Assembly (NCBI GenBank): GCA_030655075.1
Contig: JAURWE010000101.1
Coordinates: 1-64,000, forward strand
Reading direction: 5' to 3'
DNA: 64,000 bases
From: Pararhizobium sp.
Lineage (GTDB): Bacteria; Pseudomonadota; Alphaproteobacteria; Rhizobiales; Rhizobiaceae
Shown here: piece by piece, positions 33,773 through 43,450 of the stretch
Layout: the number at the start of each line of letters is the position of its first letter
How positions within the stretch are numbered: the first letter of the stretch is position 1
Translations under genes and position numbers: made by a program
The notes under the pieces: generated by a model
Database searches by the model: none
Told to the model about the DNA's origin: nothing
What the model saw: only the letters and a program-made list of their open reading frames with translations

Positions 33773-35482
33773 CTATTGGGCGTTGAGGTTGCCGGTCAGC
33801 CTGTCGAGCGGAATGATGAAGCGCCACTCGATGCCATCGGCGTGCATCTCACGCTCAAGCTCGGCTCCGAGCGCCATGCCCAGCATCCGCTCGAGCACGG
33901 TGGAGCCAAACCCCTTGCGGACACGGCCGTCGGCCGGGACCGCGACATCGGCGCCGCTCTCGCGCCAGGTGAGAAAAAGCTTCTGGTCGCGGATGCGCCA
34001 GTCGAGCGTGACGACACCGGATTGATTGGCATAGGCACCATATTTCGAGGCATTGGTGGCGAGCTCATGCAGGGCCATGCCGAAGGTCTGCGAGGCCTGG
34101 GCATCGAGCCGGAACGAGGGGCCGGACATTTTCAGCCGCTCGGCCGCATCGGGCAGGAACGGCTGCAGCTGGTTCGTGGCAAGCTCGCGCAGGTCGACAC
34201 CCTGGGCCGCGTTGGCGATCATCAGGTCGGTGGACTTGGCGAGACCGGCGACGCGCTTGCGGAAGCCTTCGGCAAAGTCGCCGCTGTTGTCACCAAGAGC
34301 GGCCGACTGGTTGAGCATGGCCTGGATGACGGTGAGCTGGTTCTTCGAGCGGTGGGCGACCTCGCGCATTAGGAAGCGGATCTCGTTTTCCGCCTTGGCG
34401 CGGGCTGCGGCCGCGTTGGACAGAGCAAAGGACACAGCCTCGACTTCGGCGATCATGTGCGTGCGTGGCTTGATCCGCTCACCCGCCCCGACGCGCTCGG
34501 CATCGCGGGCCAAATGTTTGACGCCGCGCGAGAGCAAACGCGCGATCGCGGCCGCGCCCGATGCGGCGGCGATGGTGATGACGAACCCGCCGAGAGACAG
34601 CCACAGAAACGACGATAGCGCCGGCGCATCAACATCAGACTGCTTGGCCCAGGCGATGATTTTCCAACCCGATATGGCTGAAAAATCCGTCACGACCCGG
34701 TAGGCAATCCCATTGTGCGACGCTTCGCCGATGCCGACGTGCAGGGCCGGGACGATATCCATAAAGAAGGATTTTCCGGTCGCCTCTTTGGAATCGGAGG
34801 AGACGATGACATTTTCGCGCTTGTCGATGAGGGCGGCGTTCCAGCCCGCCGACAGGCTGTCGCGGTGTACGGCCGCATCCATGTTTTCCGCGTTCTGGGT
34901 CAGGGTCAAAAGCGCCTGTTCGCCTGAAACCAGACTGACCGGCTGATAGACGTTGAACACCCAGGCTTTCGCCGTCTTGCCGAAAAACACGTCGGACACG
35001 ATCGTCGTGTTTGCCTTGAAGGCGGCCTCGACCGAGTCCGGATCGGACACCGCATTGAGCTTGCTGCCGAAGGGAACGCGGGTGTTGAGCAATTGGCGGT
35101 GATCACGACCGATCAGGATAAGATTGGAGCCCGTCCCCTCAAGGGCCTGGACCGCGTGGGCCCGGAATCCGGCATAGTCACCCAGCTTCAACGTCGGTAC
35201 CGAGGAGAGAACTTTCAGTGTCGTCATCATGCCGGATATTTTTTGATCGACGATCTGGTTGACCGAAATGGTCGAGGCCTTGAGCAGCGACGTGACCACC
35301 TTGTCCTGCGCTTCGATGCTTCGATAAAGGACGGCCATGGCGAAAATGAAGGTGGGGACGATCGATATCAGTAGCAGCAGGGCGATATAGAAGATGATCG
35401 GGCGGTGCAGGCGGGCAGACCATACACCGCGCAGCCGCTGCGCGCCCAAACCTTGCTCTGCTTCACCGCTCAGTGTCGCCAC
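33773..35482 (-). CDS. Membrane sensor histidine kinase (HWE/HisKA_2 family), orphan
   Basis: The 569-residue protein has a first membrane helix (residues 29-51), a long periplasmic Cache-like sensor domain, a second membrane helix near residue 285, and a HAMP-like linker. A HisKA_2 region follows with the phospho-acceptor His in EVAHRSKNQLTVIQ, then an HWE-type ATPase domain (LHELATNASKYGA, then KGFGSTVLERML). Such kinases are abundant in rhizobia and often signal to PhyR or single-domain receivers. No response regulator is adjacent. The start is GTG at 35482, with GGGAG about 14 bases upstream. The ligand is unknown. Confidence 0.85.
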   Translation of the reverse strand: MATLSGEAEQGLGAQRLRGVWSARLHRPIIFYIALLLLISIVPTFIFAMAVLYRSIEAQDKVVTSLLKASTISVNQIVDQKISGMMTTLKVLSSVPTLKLGDYAGFRAHAVQALEGTGSNLILIGRDHRQLLNTRVPFGSKLNAVSDPDSVEAAFKANTTIVSDVFFGKTAKAWVFNVYQPVSLVSGEQALLTLTQNAENMDAAVHRDSLSAGWNAALIDKRENVIVSSDSKEATGKSFFMDIVPALHVGIGEASHNGIAYRVVTDFSAISGWKIIAWAKQSDVDAPALSSFLWLSLGGFVITIAAASGAAAIARLLSRGVKHLARDAERVGAGERIKPRTHMIAEVEAVSFALSNAAAARAKAENEIRFLMREVAHRSKNQLTVIQAMLNQSAALGDNSGDFAEGFRKRVAGLAKSTDLMIANAAQGVDLRELATNQLQPFLPDAAERLKMSGPSFRLDAQASQTFGMALHELATNASKYGAYANQSGVVTLDWRIRDQKLFLTWRESGADVAVPADGRVRKGFGSTVLERMLGMALGAELEREMHADGIEWRFIIPLDRLTGNLNAQ

Positions 35483-35597
35483 CCGCTACCCTGCTCCCAG
35501 CAGGCAGGGGCCGAAGCCGGCTCTGCCTGTCGATCCAAAAGGATTCGCTTAAAAACAAATCAGTCCGGCGTAGTCATAGCAGGAACAGTCCCGGTTA

Positions 35598-35618
35598 TCA
35601 CGCCAAGATGTGGCGTGA
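35598..35618. other. Perfect inverted repeat between truB and the sensor kinase
   Basis: TCACGCCA and TGGCGTGA pair around AGATG. The T-run lies on the upstream side for minus-strand transcription, so this is not a standard terminator for truB. It lies 116 bases before the kinase start and could be an operator for it. Confidence 0.4.
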
Positions 35619-35648
35619 AAAAGCAGCCCAGACAACCACGCCTGACGA

Positions 35649-36581
35649 TCAGACGAAGACACGCCGGGGGCGGAATTCGCCCTCGCCGATCTCGCCGATG
35701 GCGATCAGCTTGCCATGTGCCGTGGCATAGGCTTCCGGTTCGGCAACCGGCGCATCGCGGCCACGCACGATGATCGGGTTGCCCATTTTCAGGCGATGGG
35801 CCTGGTCGTCGGTGATGGTGATATGCGGCAGGCTCGACAGCGCCTCGCCGGTGTCGATCAGGAAGGCATCCATGGCTTCAAGGCGTTCCGCCTCGTCCTC
35901 GATGCTTTCGAGCGCGACCAGTTCGGCAAGCGTCACCATGCTGTCTTCGGCAAAGGGCGCAACGAAAGTGCGGCGCAGGGCAGAAACATGGCCGAAGCAG
36001 CCGAGATCACGGCCGAAGTCGCGCGCCAGAGCGCGCACATAGGTACCCTTGCCGCATTCGACCTCGAAATGGGCCGTATCGGCATCCGGGCAGGCAAGCA
36101 GCGTCAGGCGGTGGATCTCGACCTCGCGCGAGGGAATATCGACGGTTTCGCCTTCGCGGGCGAGATCGTAAGCGCGGTTGCCGTCGATCTTGATGGCGGA
36201 AAACTGCGGCGGTGTCTGGCTGATGACGCCGAGATAGTTCGGCAGCAGATCGCGGATCATCTGTTCGGACGGCCGGGTGTCGGACGAGTGGGTGACAGCA
36301 CCCTCGAGATCGTCGGTGGTGCGCTGTTCGCCCCAGCTGACGGTGAATTCATAGATCTTTCGCCCGTCCATGACATAGGGAACGGTCTTGGTCGCATCGC
36401 CCAGCGCGATCGGCAGCATGCCGGATGCCAGAGGATCGAGCGTGCCGGCATGGCCGGCCTTCTGCGCCTTGAACAGCCACTTGATCTTCGACACCGCTTC
36501 GGTGGAGCCGAAATCCAGCGGCTTGTCGAGGATCAGCCAGCCGGAAATCGGGCGGCCCTTGGGCTTGCGGGGTTTTGACAT
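35649..36581 (-). CDS. truB: tRNA pseudouridine(55) synthase TruB
   Basis: The 310-residue protein has the TruB signature: GWLILDKPLDFGST at the N-terminus, HAGTLDPLASGMLP with the catalytic Asp, and a C-terminal PUA-like domain. It makes pseudouridine 55 in the T-loop of tRNAs. It is the last gene of the rimP-nusA-infB-rbfA-truB block on the minus strand, 140 bases after rbfA. Confidence 0.95.
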   Translation of the reverse strand: MSKPRKPKGRPISGWLILDKPLDFGSTEAVSKIKWLFKAQKAGHAGTLDPLASGMLPIALGDATKTVPYVMDGRKIYEFTVSWGEQRTTDDLEGAVTHSSDTRPSEQMIRDLLPNYLGVISQTPPQFSAIKIDGNRAYDLAREGETVDIPSREVEIHRLTLLACPDADTAHFEVECGKGTYVRALARDFGRDLGCFGHVSALRRTFVAPFAEDSMVTLAELVALESIEDEAERLEAMDAFLIDTGEALSSLPHITITDDQAHRLKMGNPIIVRGRDAPVAEPEAYATAHGKLIAIGEIGEGEFRPRRVFV

Positions 36582-36721
36582 TGGGGAAACCTTGTTGTCG
36601 CGAACGCTGGAAAGCAGGCAGGTGACAGACTTTCAGATGCCCTGCCCGACACCGCTTCGTTTCAATAGATCCGCCGCGAGGCGATTCTTGACGGCGCGGT
36701 GGCCGGCGGGCGCTGGAAAAG

Positions 36722-37129
36722 TCAGTCGTCCTCGCCCTTGCCGGCTTCCAGATCGCGAACGACCTCGGGAGAGCGGAGCAGCTGATCGATCTTCTTGTAG
36801 TTGTCGAAACTGGTGTCGTCGCGGAAACGGATTTCCGGCATGTACTTCATCTGGCGCAGATGCGGCGTCAGGCGGCCGCGGATATATTTCGCGTGTTTGT
36901 TCAGCGCCTCGATGACGGCAGCATGGTCGGCGACGCCGATCGGCGTAACATAGGCCGTGCCGATCTTCAGATCCGTCGACATGCGCACTTCCGAGATCGA
37001 AATGACCGTCTTTTCAATCAGCGGATCGATAACCTCGCCACGCTGGAGCACCTGGGTTACGGCGGCGCGCACCTGCTCGCCGACGCGCAGCATGCGCTGG
37101 GACGGATCGGAGGAGCTTGGTCGGTTCAT
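36722..37129 (-). CDS. rbfA: Ribosome-binding factor A
   Basis: The 135-residue KH-fold protein has the RbfA features SQRMLRVGEQVRAAVTQVL, a central ISEVRMSTDLK and the RFRDDTSFDNYKKIDQLL end. RbfA binds the 30S subunit during late 16S rRNA maturation and cold adaptation. Here it is separated from infB by a small exported protein gene (37160-37543), which is not part of the usual cluster. Confidence 0.95.
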   Translation of the reverse strand: MNRPSSSDPSQRMLRVGEQVRAAVTQVLQRGEVIDPLIEKTVISISEVRMSTDLKIGTAYVTPIGVADHAAVIEALNKHAKYIRGRLTPHLRQMKYMPEIRFRDDTSFDNYKKIDQLLRSPEVVRDLEAGKGEDD

Positions 37130-37159
37130 GGTCTTGTTCCTTTGCAGCCGTGCGGCTGC

Positions 37160-37543
37160 TTACTTCTGAATTTTCAAGGGTGCCGGCTTGGCGGTCTCGA
37201 TGTCGATCCGGTCGGTCTCGATGAGGTCGATCTCCTGGCCGCCGGACTTGGCCGTGGCGGAGACGATGTCAAAACCCTTGACGTTGCAGTCGGTCTCAAC
37301 ATGGGCCTCGTTCGAGGCGGTGACGGCGGAACCGCCCATGACATCCATCGAGATCGTTTCGTCCTTCAGCTCGGTCGAGCCGCTCGCCGTATCGTTCGGG
37401 TCGTAGTCGGGCCTGAGCACGATCTCGATGTTGGTGAGTTCGTCGCCTGCCTCATGCACCGCGAAATCATAGGTGCAGTAACCCTGACCGCCGAACCAGG
37501 AATAGGTGCTGATGAGGGTCAATGCCAAAAACTGCGCGAGCAT
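37160..37543 (-). CDS. Small hypothetical protein inserted between infB and rbfA
   Basis: The 127-residue product begins MLAQFLALTLISTYSWFGGQ, which can act as a signal peptide or membrane anchor, followed by an acidic domain with two cysteines (GYCTYDF, ETDCNVKGF). This suggests a periplasmic protein with a disulfide. ACGGAGACCGGC precedes the ATG at 37543. No family is recognised. It lies inside the translation operon; a CGGGCAT/ATGCCCG hairpin (37579-37596) sits just upstream of it. Confidence 0.65.
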   Translation of the reverse strand: MLAQFLALTLISTYSWFGGQGYCTYDFAVHEAGDELTNIEIVLRPDYDPNDTASGSTELKDETISMDVMGGSAVTASNEAHVETDCNVKGFDIVSATAKSGGQEIDLIETDRIDIETAKPAPLKIQK

Positions 37544-37624
37544 GCCGGTCTCCGTGTTTCGTTCATGCGGTGAAAGGACGGGCATTTTCATGCCCGCCCT
37601 TCAAAGCTGAAACGGTGTCCGCGA

Positions 37625-40303
37625 TCAAAGCGTGCGCGTTACATGCTCGACACGGAAGCACTCGATCGTGTCTCCGGCGCGGATGTCTTCGTAGTTCTCG
37701 AAGGCCATGCCACATTCCTGGCCGACCGGCACTTCGGCGACTTCGTCCTTGAAGCGCTTGAGTGTCTTGAGCTTGCCTTCGTGGATGACGACGTTGTCGC
37801 GCACCAGACGGACGCCTGCACCACGTTCGACCTTGCCTTCGGTAACGCGGCAACCCGCGACCTTGCCGGTCTTGGTGATGTTGAACACTTCCAGGATTTC
37901 GGCATTGCCGAGGAAGGTTTCGCGGCGCTCCGGAGAGAGCAGGCCGGACATCGCAGCCTTCACGTCATCCACCAGATCGTAGATGATGTTGTAATAGCGG
38001 ATTTCGATGCCGGAGCGCTCGGCTGCGGTGCGGGCCTGGACGTTGGCACGAACGTTGAAGCCGATGATGGCCGCGTTCGAGGCTTCCGCCAGCGAGATGT
38101 CGGACTCGGTGATGCCACCGGCGCCCGAATGCACGATGCGGGCGCGGACTTCGTCGGTTCCCAGCTTGTCGAGGGCACCGGCAATGGCTTCGATCGAGCC
38201 CTGCACATCGCCCTTGATGACCAGCGGGAATTCCTTGAGACCGGTGTTCTGCAACGTCATCATCATCTGCTCGAGCGAACCGCGCGAACCGGACTGGCGT
38301 GCGACGGCCTTGTCGCGGGTCAGGCGCTGGCGGTATTCGGAGATTTCGCGGGCGCGGCTTTCGTTCTCGACGACGGCGAACTTGTCACCGGCGAGCGGCG
38401 TGCCCGAAAGACCGAGAACTTCCACCGGCATGGCCGGGCCTGCGGACTTCACATGCTCGCCCTTGTCGTTGACAAGTGCGCGAACGCGGCCCCACTGGTC
38501 GCCGGCAACGATGATCTGGCCGGGTGTCAATGTGCCCTTCTGGACGAGAACGGTGGCAACGGCGCCACGGCCCCGGTCGAGCTCGGCTTCGACGACCGTG
38601 CCTTCGGCGGTGCGGTGTGGGTTGGCCTTGAGGTCGAGAATTTCGGCCTGCAGCAGAACGGCTTCGAGCAGCTTGTCGAGGTTCAGGCGGTTCTTGGCGG
38701 AAACTTCGACGTCGAGCACTTCGCCGCCCATGGACTCAACGAAGACCTCATGCTGCAGAAGCTGCATGCGGACTTTCTGTGGATCGGCTTCGTGCTTGTC
38801 GATCTTGTTGATCGCCACGATGATGGGAACACCGGCTGCCTTGGCGTGGTTGATCGATTCGATCGTCTGCGGCATGACGCTGTCGTCGGCCGCAACCACG
38901 AGAATGGCAATGTCGGTCGCCTGGGCGCCACGGGCACGCATGGCGGTGAACGCCGCGTGGCCGGGGGTGTCGATGAACGTGATCTTGTGACCGTTGTGCT
39001 CGACCTGGTAGGCGCCGATGTGCTGGGTGATGCCACCGGCTTCGCCTGCAACGACACTGGTCTTGCGGATAGCATCGAGCAGTGACGTCTTGCCGTGGTC
39101 GACGTGACCCATGATGGTGACGATCGGCGGACGCGACAGCATTTCGCCATCGTCCGACGCGTCGAAGATGCCTTCTTCAACGTCCGATTCCGAGACGCGC
39201 TTGACCGTGTGGCCAAATTCGGCAGCGATGATTTCGGCCAGATCGGCGTCGATCACGTCGCCCGCCTTCATCATCTGACCTTCCTTCATCAGGAACTTGA
39301 TGACGTCGACCGAACGCTCGGCCATACGCTGCGACAGTTCCTGAATGGTGATGGTTTCCGGCAGGACGACCTCGCGCATGACCTTTTCGCGGGTTTCCTG
39401 CATCTGGCTGCGGCGGAACTTTTCCTGGCGGCGGCGCATGGCAGCCATGGAGCGGCCACGAGCGCTGCCATCTTCATTGAGCGCGTCGGTCAGGGTCAGC
39501 TTGCCACGGCGGCGATCTTCCTCGCCCTTCGGGCGTGCGGGAGCCTTGGCCGGTTCGGGACGAACGACCTTGCCACGGGCAGCAACCGCGCCGCGCGGCG
39601 GGCCACGGTTCTCGTCTTCCTCGCTGTCGACCTTGCGGCGATTGCCAGGAATAACGCCGGGCACCAGGGCGGGCGGCGAATTGTCGGGTTTTGCACCGGC
39701 GGTGCGGGCCTGTTCTGCGCGGCGGGCAGCAACGGCTGCTGCGGCGGCAGCCGCTTCAGCGGCGGCAGCTTCGGCAGCAATGCTTTCCGGTGTTTCCGGT
39801 GGCAGGTTGGCGCGGCGCTCGGCTTCGGCGACGGCAAAAGCTTCGGCTTCGGCCTTCTCGCGAACGATGCGGGCTTCTTCCTCGACCTTGCGGCGTGCCT
39901 CTTCCTCGACCCGGCGCTTGGCGTCTTCGGCATCGCGAACCTGGGCATCGGCCAGCGCCCGGCGGCGGGCTTCGATCTCGCCTGCGGACAGGTGGTTGAG
40001 AACCACGCCGGTGCGCGGACGCACCGTTTCCTGGCGCGGCGCTTCCTGCTGGATGTTTGGCCGCACGGGATGGCTGATCACCGGCTCGGGCGCCTTGGCG
40101 CTCGGGGTGACAACGATCGGGGTGACCGGCTTTTCGTCTTCAGGCCGGGTCAGGCGGCGTTTGCGGGTTTCCACCACAACAGCCTTGGTGCGACCACGGC
40201 CCATGTCCTGGCGCACGGTCCCCTGCTGTACCCCACCGGGCTTCAGAGTGAGCGTTTTCTTGCCAGCCACGCCGATAGTCTTGTCGTCTTTGTTGTCCGT
40301 CAT
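37625..40303 (-). CDS. infB: Translation initiation factor IF-2
   Basis: The 892-residue protein has a long, low-complexity, Ala/Glu/Arg-rich N-terminal region (about residues 80-300, probably helical), then the IF2_N domain and a GTPase domain starting with GHVDHGKTSLLDAI near residue 400. DTPGHAAFTAMR and NKIDK follow, then the C-terminal domains that bind fMet-tRNA. It escorts initiator tRNA to the 30S subunit. The ATG is at 40303, 104 bases after the ylxR-like gene. Confidence 0.97.
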   Translation of the reverse strand: MTDNKDDKTIGVAGKKTLTLKPGGVQQGTVRQDMGRGRTKAVVVETRKRRLTRPEDEKPVTPIVVTPSAKAPEPVISHPVRPNIQQEAPRQETVRPRTGVVLNHLSAGEIEARRRALADAQVRDAEDAKRRVEEEARRKVEEEARIVREKAEAEAFAVAEAERRANLPPETPESIAAEAAAAEAAAAAAAVAARRAEQARTAGAKPDNSPPALVPGVIPGNRRKVDSEEDENRGPPRGAVAARGKVVRPEPAKAPARPKGEEDRRRGKLTLTDALNEDGSARGRSMAAMRRRQEKFRRSQMQETREKVMREVVLPETITIQELSQRMAERSVDVIKFLMKEGQMMKAGDVIDADLAEIIAAEFGHTVKRVSESDVEEGIFDASDDGEMLSRPPIVTIMGHVDHGKTSLLDAIRKTSVVAGEAGGITQHIGAYQVEHNGHKITFIDTPGHAAFTAMRARGAQATDIAILVVAADDSVMPQTIESINHAKAAGVPIIVAINKIDKHEADPQKVRMQLLQHEVFVESMGGEVLDVEVSAKNRLNLDKLLEAVLLQAEILDLKANPHRTAEGTVVEAELDRGRGAVATVLVQKGTLTPGQIIVAGDQWGRVRALVNDKGEHVKSAGPAMPVEVLGLSGTPLAGDKFAVVENESRAREISEYRQRLTRDKAVARQSGSRGSLEQMMMTLQNTGLKEFPLVIKGDVQGSIEAIAGALDKLGTDEVRARIVHSGAGGITESDISLAEASNAAIIGFNVRANVQARTAAERSGIEIRYYNIIYDLVDDVKAAMSGLLSPERRETFLGNAEILEVFNITKTGKVAGCRVTEGKVERGAGVRLVRDNVVIHEGKLKTLKRFKDEVAEVPVGQECGMAFENYEDIRAGDTIECFRVEHVTRTL

Positions 40304-40407
40304 TCCGTTCCCGTTCCTCAGATCGGGGCCGGATGCATATCACCAGACCCCGTCGTTCAATTCCTGTCGTCCAACAGCAAGGCGGCCGGCAGTTGCCGGT
40401 GACCGTG

Positions 40408-41145
40408 TCATTGGGTTTGCTCACCAGCGCTGACAAGCGCCCGGACCGGGACGATGCCACGGTACTTTTCGAGCATGATTGCGCGCTTCACTACACCCTC
40501 ACCCGCCTGCCCTGCAAGCGCTGCGGCATGGATAAAAGCATTCTGGCCCAAAAGGCCGTCCAATTCCGCTCCGGTAAAGAAACGGAAAACCGGTATTTCC
40601 ACGCCCTCGCCTATTCCGAGCGTCCAGGCTTTGCGGGCCTGGGCGATCTTGCGGACACCGTCGGCGGCCGCGTCAGCCGAGTGGAACACGGCCACCGTCG
40701 CGCCGGAGCGCACGGCCTGATCCACCTTCGTCGCGCCGGTGATGAACTGGGCTGCCTTGCGCGCCATGTTCATCATGCCCGACAGCTGCACCGACAAAAG
40801 CCTGTCGACTTCATCAGCCAGTTCCGGTTCTGCCCGGACTTCGGCCTTCAGGGCACGCGCAAAAGCCTTCTTTGCGATGGCTTTCTCGACAAGCGCCCGT
40901 TCGGCCTTGACCCAGCATCCCCGGCCCGGAAGCTGACGCTTCAGATCGGCAACGACACGTCCATCCGGAGCCGCGACGAAACGGATGAGATCATCGGCCG
41001 TTCCACTTTCCCGTGTCACAATGCACATGCGACCATTCACATCCGCACCCATTTCATCGTCACTCACCCCGTCGGGGGCCGGCGCGCCGTTGACCGGAGC
41101 CAACTCCGCCGGGGGCAGACCGGTTTCCCGGTTGCCCTCATGCAT
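40408..41145 (-). CDS. YlxR-family RNA-binding protein (DUF448 plus L7Ae-like domain)
   Basis: The 245-residue protein joins two domains. Residues about 38-115 form a YlxR/DUF448 domain (RMCIVTRESG, LPGRGCWVKA), and residues about 120-215 form an L7Ae/L30e-like RNA-binding fold (KAAQFITGATKVDQAV). In many bacteria YlxR and YlxQ are separate genes between nusA and infB; here they are fused, as is common in alphaproteobacteria. Its start overlaps the nusA end by eight bases. It probably binds structured RNA; YlxR-type proteins have been linked to RNase P activity. Confidence 0.88.
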   Translation of the reverse strand: MHEGNRETGLPPAELAPVNGAPAPDGVSDDEMGADVNGRMCIVTRESGTADDLIRFVAAPDGRVVADLKRQLPGRGCWVKAERALVEKAIAKKAFARALKAEVRAEPELADEVDRLLSVQLSGMMNMARKAAQFITGATKVDQAVRSGATVAVFHSADAAADGVRKIAQARKAWTLGIGEGVEIPVFRFFTGAELDGLLGQNAFIHAAALAGQAGEGVVKRAIMLEKYRGIVPVRALVSAGEQTQ

Positions 41146-42751
41146 CCTGTTCGGCGCCTTCGACTGGCTCGGCTTCGATGGCTTCGACTTCCTTGGCCAT
41201 TTCGTCCTCGGTGATCCAGCCGACGGCCAGACGTGCCTGCAGAACCATGCGCTCGGCTTCGGTGCGCGACACTTCCAGCTTTGAGAACAGGCCTTCGAAA
41301 CGCTTGGTCTCGCCGTCCTTGCGCTCCGACCAGCCGACGAGATCGTCGGCGGCGCAGCCTGCGAAGTCTTCCAGCGTCTTGATGCCGTCTTCGCCCAGTG
41401 CGACCAGCATCGGCGAGGTCATGCCGTCGATCGTGCGCAACTCGTCGGCAACGCCGAGTTCCTTGCGCTTGACGTCGAGTTCGGCTTCGAGCTTGTCGAG
41501 ATACTCGCGCGCGCGGGTCTGGATCTCGTTGGCGGTCTCGTCGTCGAAACCGTCGATCGAGGCGATTTCGTCGAGTTCGACGAAGGCCAGTTCCTCGACG
41601 GCGGCGAAGCCTTCGGAGGCCAGCACCTGGCCGACCATCTCGTCAACGTCGAGCGCTTCCATGAACAGGTTGGTGCGCTCGTTGAATTCCTTCTGGCGGC
41701 GCTCCGATTCCTCGGCTTCCGTCATGATGTCGATATCCCAGCCGGTGAGCTGCGATGCGAGGCGGACGTTCTGGCCGCGGCGGCCGATGGCCAGCGACAG
41801 CTGCTCGTCCGGAACCACGACTTCGATGCGCTCCGCATCCTCGTCGAGAACGACCTTGGTCACTTCGGCCGGCTGCAGCGCGTTGACGATGAACGACGCC
41901 GGGTCCTGGCTCCAAGGAATGATGTCGATCTTCTCGCCCTGCAATTCGCCGACGACAGCCTGATCGCGCGTACCGCGCATACCGACGCAGGCGCCGACCG
42001 GATCGATCGAACTATCGTTCGAAATCACGGCGATCTTGGCGCGCGAACCCGGGTCACGGGCAACCGAACGAATCTCGATGATGCCGTCGTAAATTTCCGG
42101 AACTTCCATGGTGAAGAGCTTCACCATGAACTGCGGATGCGTGCGAGACAGGAAAATCTGCGGCCCGCGCTGCTCTCTGCGCACATCATATACGTATGCA
42201 CGGACGCGATCGCCATAGCGCATGTTCTCGCGCGGGATCATTTCGTCGCGGCGGATGATGCCTTCGCCACGGCCGAGATCAACGATGACATTGCCGTATT
42301 CGACGCGCTTGACCGTGCCGTTGACGATTTCGCCAGTGCGATCCTTGAACTCGTCGAACTGGCGGTCACGCTCGGCCTCACGCACCTTCTGGACGATGAC
42401 CTGCTTGGCAGACTGAGCGGCGATGCGGCCGAAATCCATCGGCGGCAGCGGGTCGGCAATGAAGTCGCCGAGCTTGGCATCCGGATTGCGGTCGCGCGCC
42501 AGTTCCAGGGCGATCTGCGTGGCGTAGTCCTCGACGACCTCGACGACTTCGAGCAGGCGCTGAAGCCGGATTTCGCCGGTCTTGGAGTTGATGTCGGCGC
42601 GGATGTTGGTCTCCGAGCCGTAGCGGGAGCGCGCAGCCTTCTGGATGGCGTCGGCCATGGCGGCAAGCACGATTTCGCGGTCGATGACCTTTTCGCGCGC
42701 CACTGCATCGGCGATCTGCAGAAGTTCGAGGCGGTTAGCACTCACTGCCAT
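41138..42751 (-). CDS. nusA: Transcription termination/antitermination factor NusA
   Basis: The 537-residue protein follows the NusA order: N-terminal RNA polymerase-binding domain (ELLQIADAVAREK), S1 domain, KH1 and KH2 (CVGMRGTRDQAV, SLAIGRRGQNVRLA), and an acidic C-terminal extension with helix-hairpin-helix-like repeats. It modulates pausing, termination and antitermination. It follows rimP after 52 bases and precedes the ylxR-like gene with an 8-base overlap. Confidence 0.97.
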   Translation of the reverse strand: MAVSANRLELLQIADAVAREKVIDREIVLAAMADAIQKAARSRYGSETNIRADINSKTGEIRLQRLLEVVEVVEDYATQIALELARDRNPDAKLGDFIADPLPPMDFGRIAAQSAKQVIVQKVREAERDRQFDEFKDRTGEIVNGTVKRVEYGNVIVDLGRGEGIIRRDEMIPRENMRYGDRVRAYVYDVRREQRGPQIFLSRTHPQFMVKLFTMEVPEIYDGIIEIRSVARDPGSRAKIAVISNDSSIDPVGACVGMRGTRDQAVVGELQGEKIDIIPWSQDPASFIVNALQPAEVTKVVLDEDAERIEVVVPDEQLSLAIGRRGQNVRLASQLTGWDIDIMTEAEESERRQKEFNERTNLFMEALDVDEMVGQVLASEGFAAVEELAFVELDEIASIDGFDDETANEIQTRAREYLDKLEAELDVKRKELGVADELRTIDGMTSPMLVALGEDGIKTLEDFAGCAADDLVGWSERKDGETKRFEGLFSKLEVSRTEAERMVLQARLAVGWITEDEMAKEVEAIEAEPVEGAEQDA

Positions 42752-42803
42752 TGTCTTGTCTCCGTCTGAATCGAATTATTGCGGGGTGCCCTTTTGGGGC
42801 AAT

Positions 42804-43421
42804 TCACTCAATAGGACTGTCTTCGTCTTCGAAGTTCTGGTTTGCGGCCTGGGCGGCCTTCGCCTTCTTGTCGGCGGTCAGGGCGTCGCGGATCAGGTCG
42901 TCCGTCAGGATCAGCTTGGCTTCGGCCAGCGCCGTGAACGGGATCGTCGCCACGGGCTCTTCACCATAGGCAGGCTGGTCGCGCTCGACCACGAAACCAT
43001 CAGCATTCACAGAGACGATCTTGCCGCGGAACCGCTTGCGGTTGTCGACCAGAACCGAAGTCTCGACCTTGACAAGATGGCCCTGCCAGCGGACGAAATC
43101 GCTCTTGCGCACCATCGGCCGGTCGATACCGGGCGACGACACTTCCAGATGATACGCCTTTTGCACCGGATCTTCCACATCAAGAACCGGCGAAACGGCC
43201 TTGGAAACCTCTTCGCAGTCCTCAACGGTCATCGTGCCGTCCGGACGTTCGGCCATGATCTGCAGCGTGGCACCGTTCTGCGGCGAGAGGCGAACCCGCA
43301 CCAGGCGGAAGTTCAGCTGCTCCAGGACGGGCTCGATAATATCGGCGATACGCCTGTCGAGACCCGTCTCGGTGATGAGGCGCGGTTCGATGGCGGTGTC
43401 TGCCGGTGTCTGCTCGGACAA
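42804..43421 (-). CDS. rimP: Ribosome maturation factor RimP
   Basis: The 205-residue protein has the RimP features: an N-terminal alpha/beta domain with LVRVRLSPQN, the DCEEVSKAVSPVLDVEDP segment, SSPGIDRPM and a C-terminal Sm-like domain. It assists 30S assembly. It is the first gene of the rimP-nusA-infB operon. A promoter (43510-43537) and a terminator-like hairpin (43451-43476) lie directly upstream. Confidence 0.94.
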   Translation of the reverse strand: MSEQTPADTAIEPRLITETGLDRRIADIIEPVLEQLNFRLVRVRLSPQNGATLQIMAERPDGTMTVEDCEEVSKAVSPVLDVEDPVQKAYHLEVSSPGIDRPMVRKSDFVRWQGHLVKVETSVLVDNRKRFRGKIVSVNADGFVVERDQPAYGEEPVATIPFTALAEAKLILTDDLIRDALTADKKAKAAQAANQNFEDEDSPIE

Positions 43422-43450
43422 TCCAAAGTCTCCGGTGAGGATCGGCTAAC

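Noticed and set aside
35598..35618. Palindrome read as the truB terminator
   Set aside because: For minus-strand transcription the T-run comes before the stem instead of after it, so it does not fit an intrinsic terminator.
37643..39085. Long open frame antisense to infB
   Set aside because: Composition mirrors the infB codons, with no start-site signal or known fold; infB itself is unmistakable.
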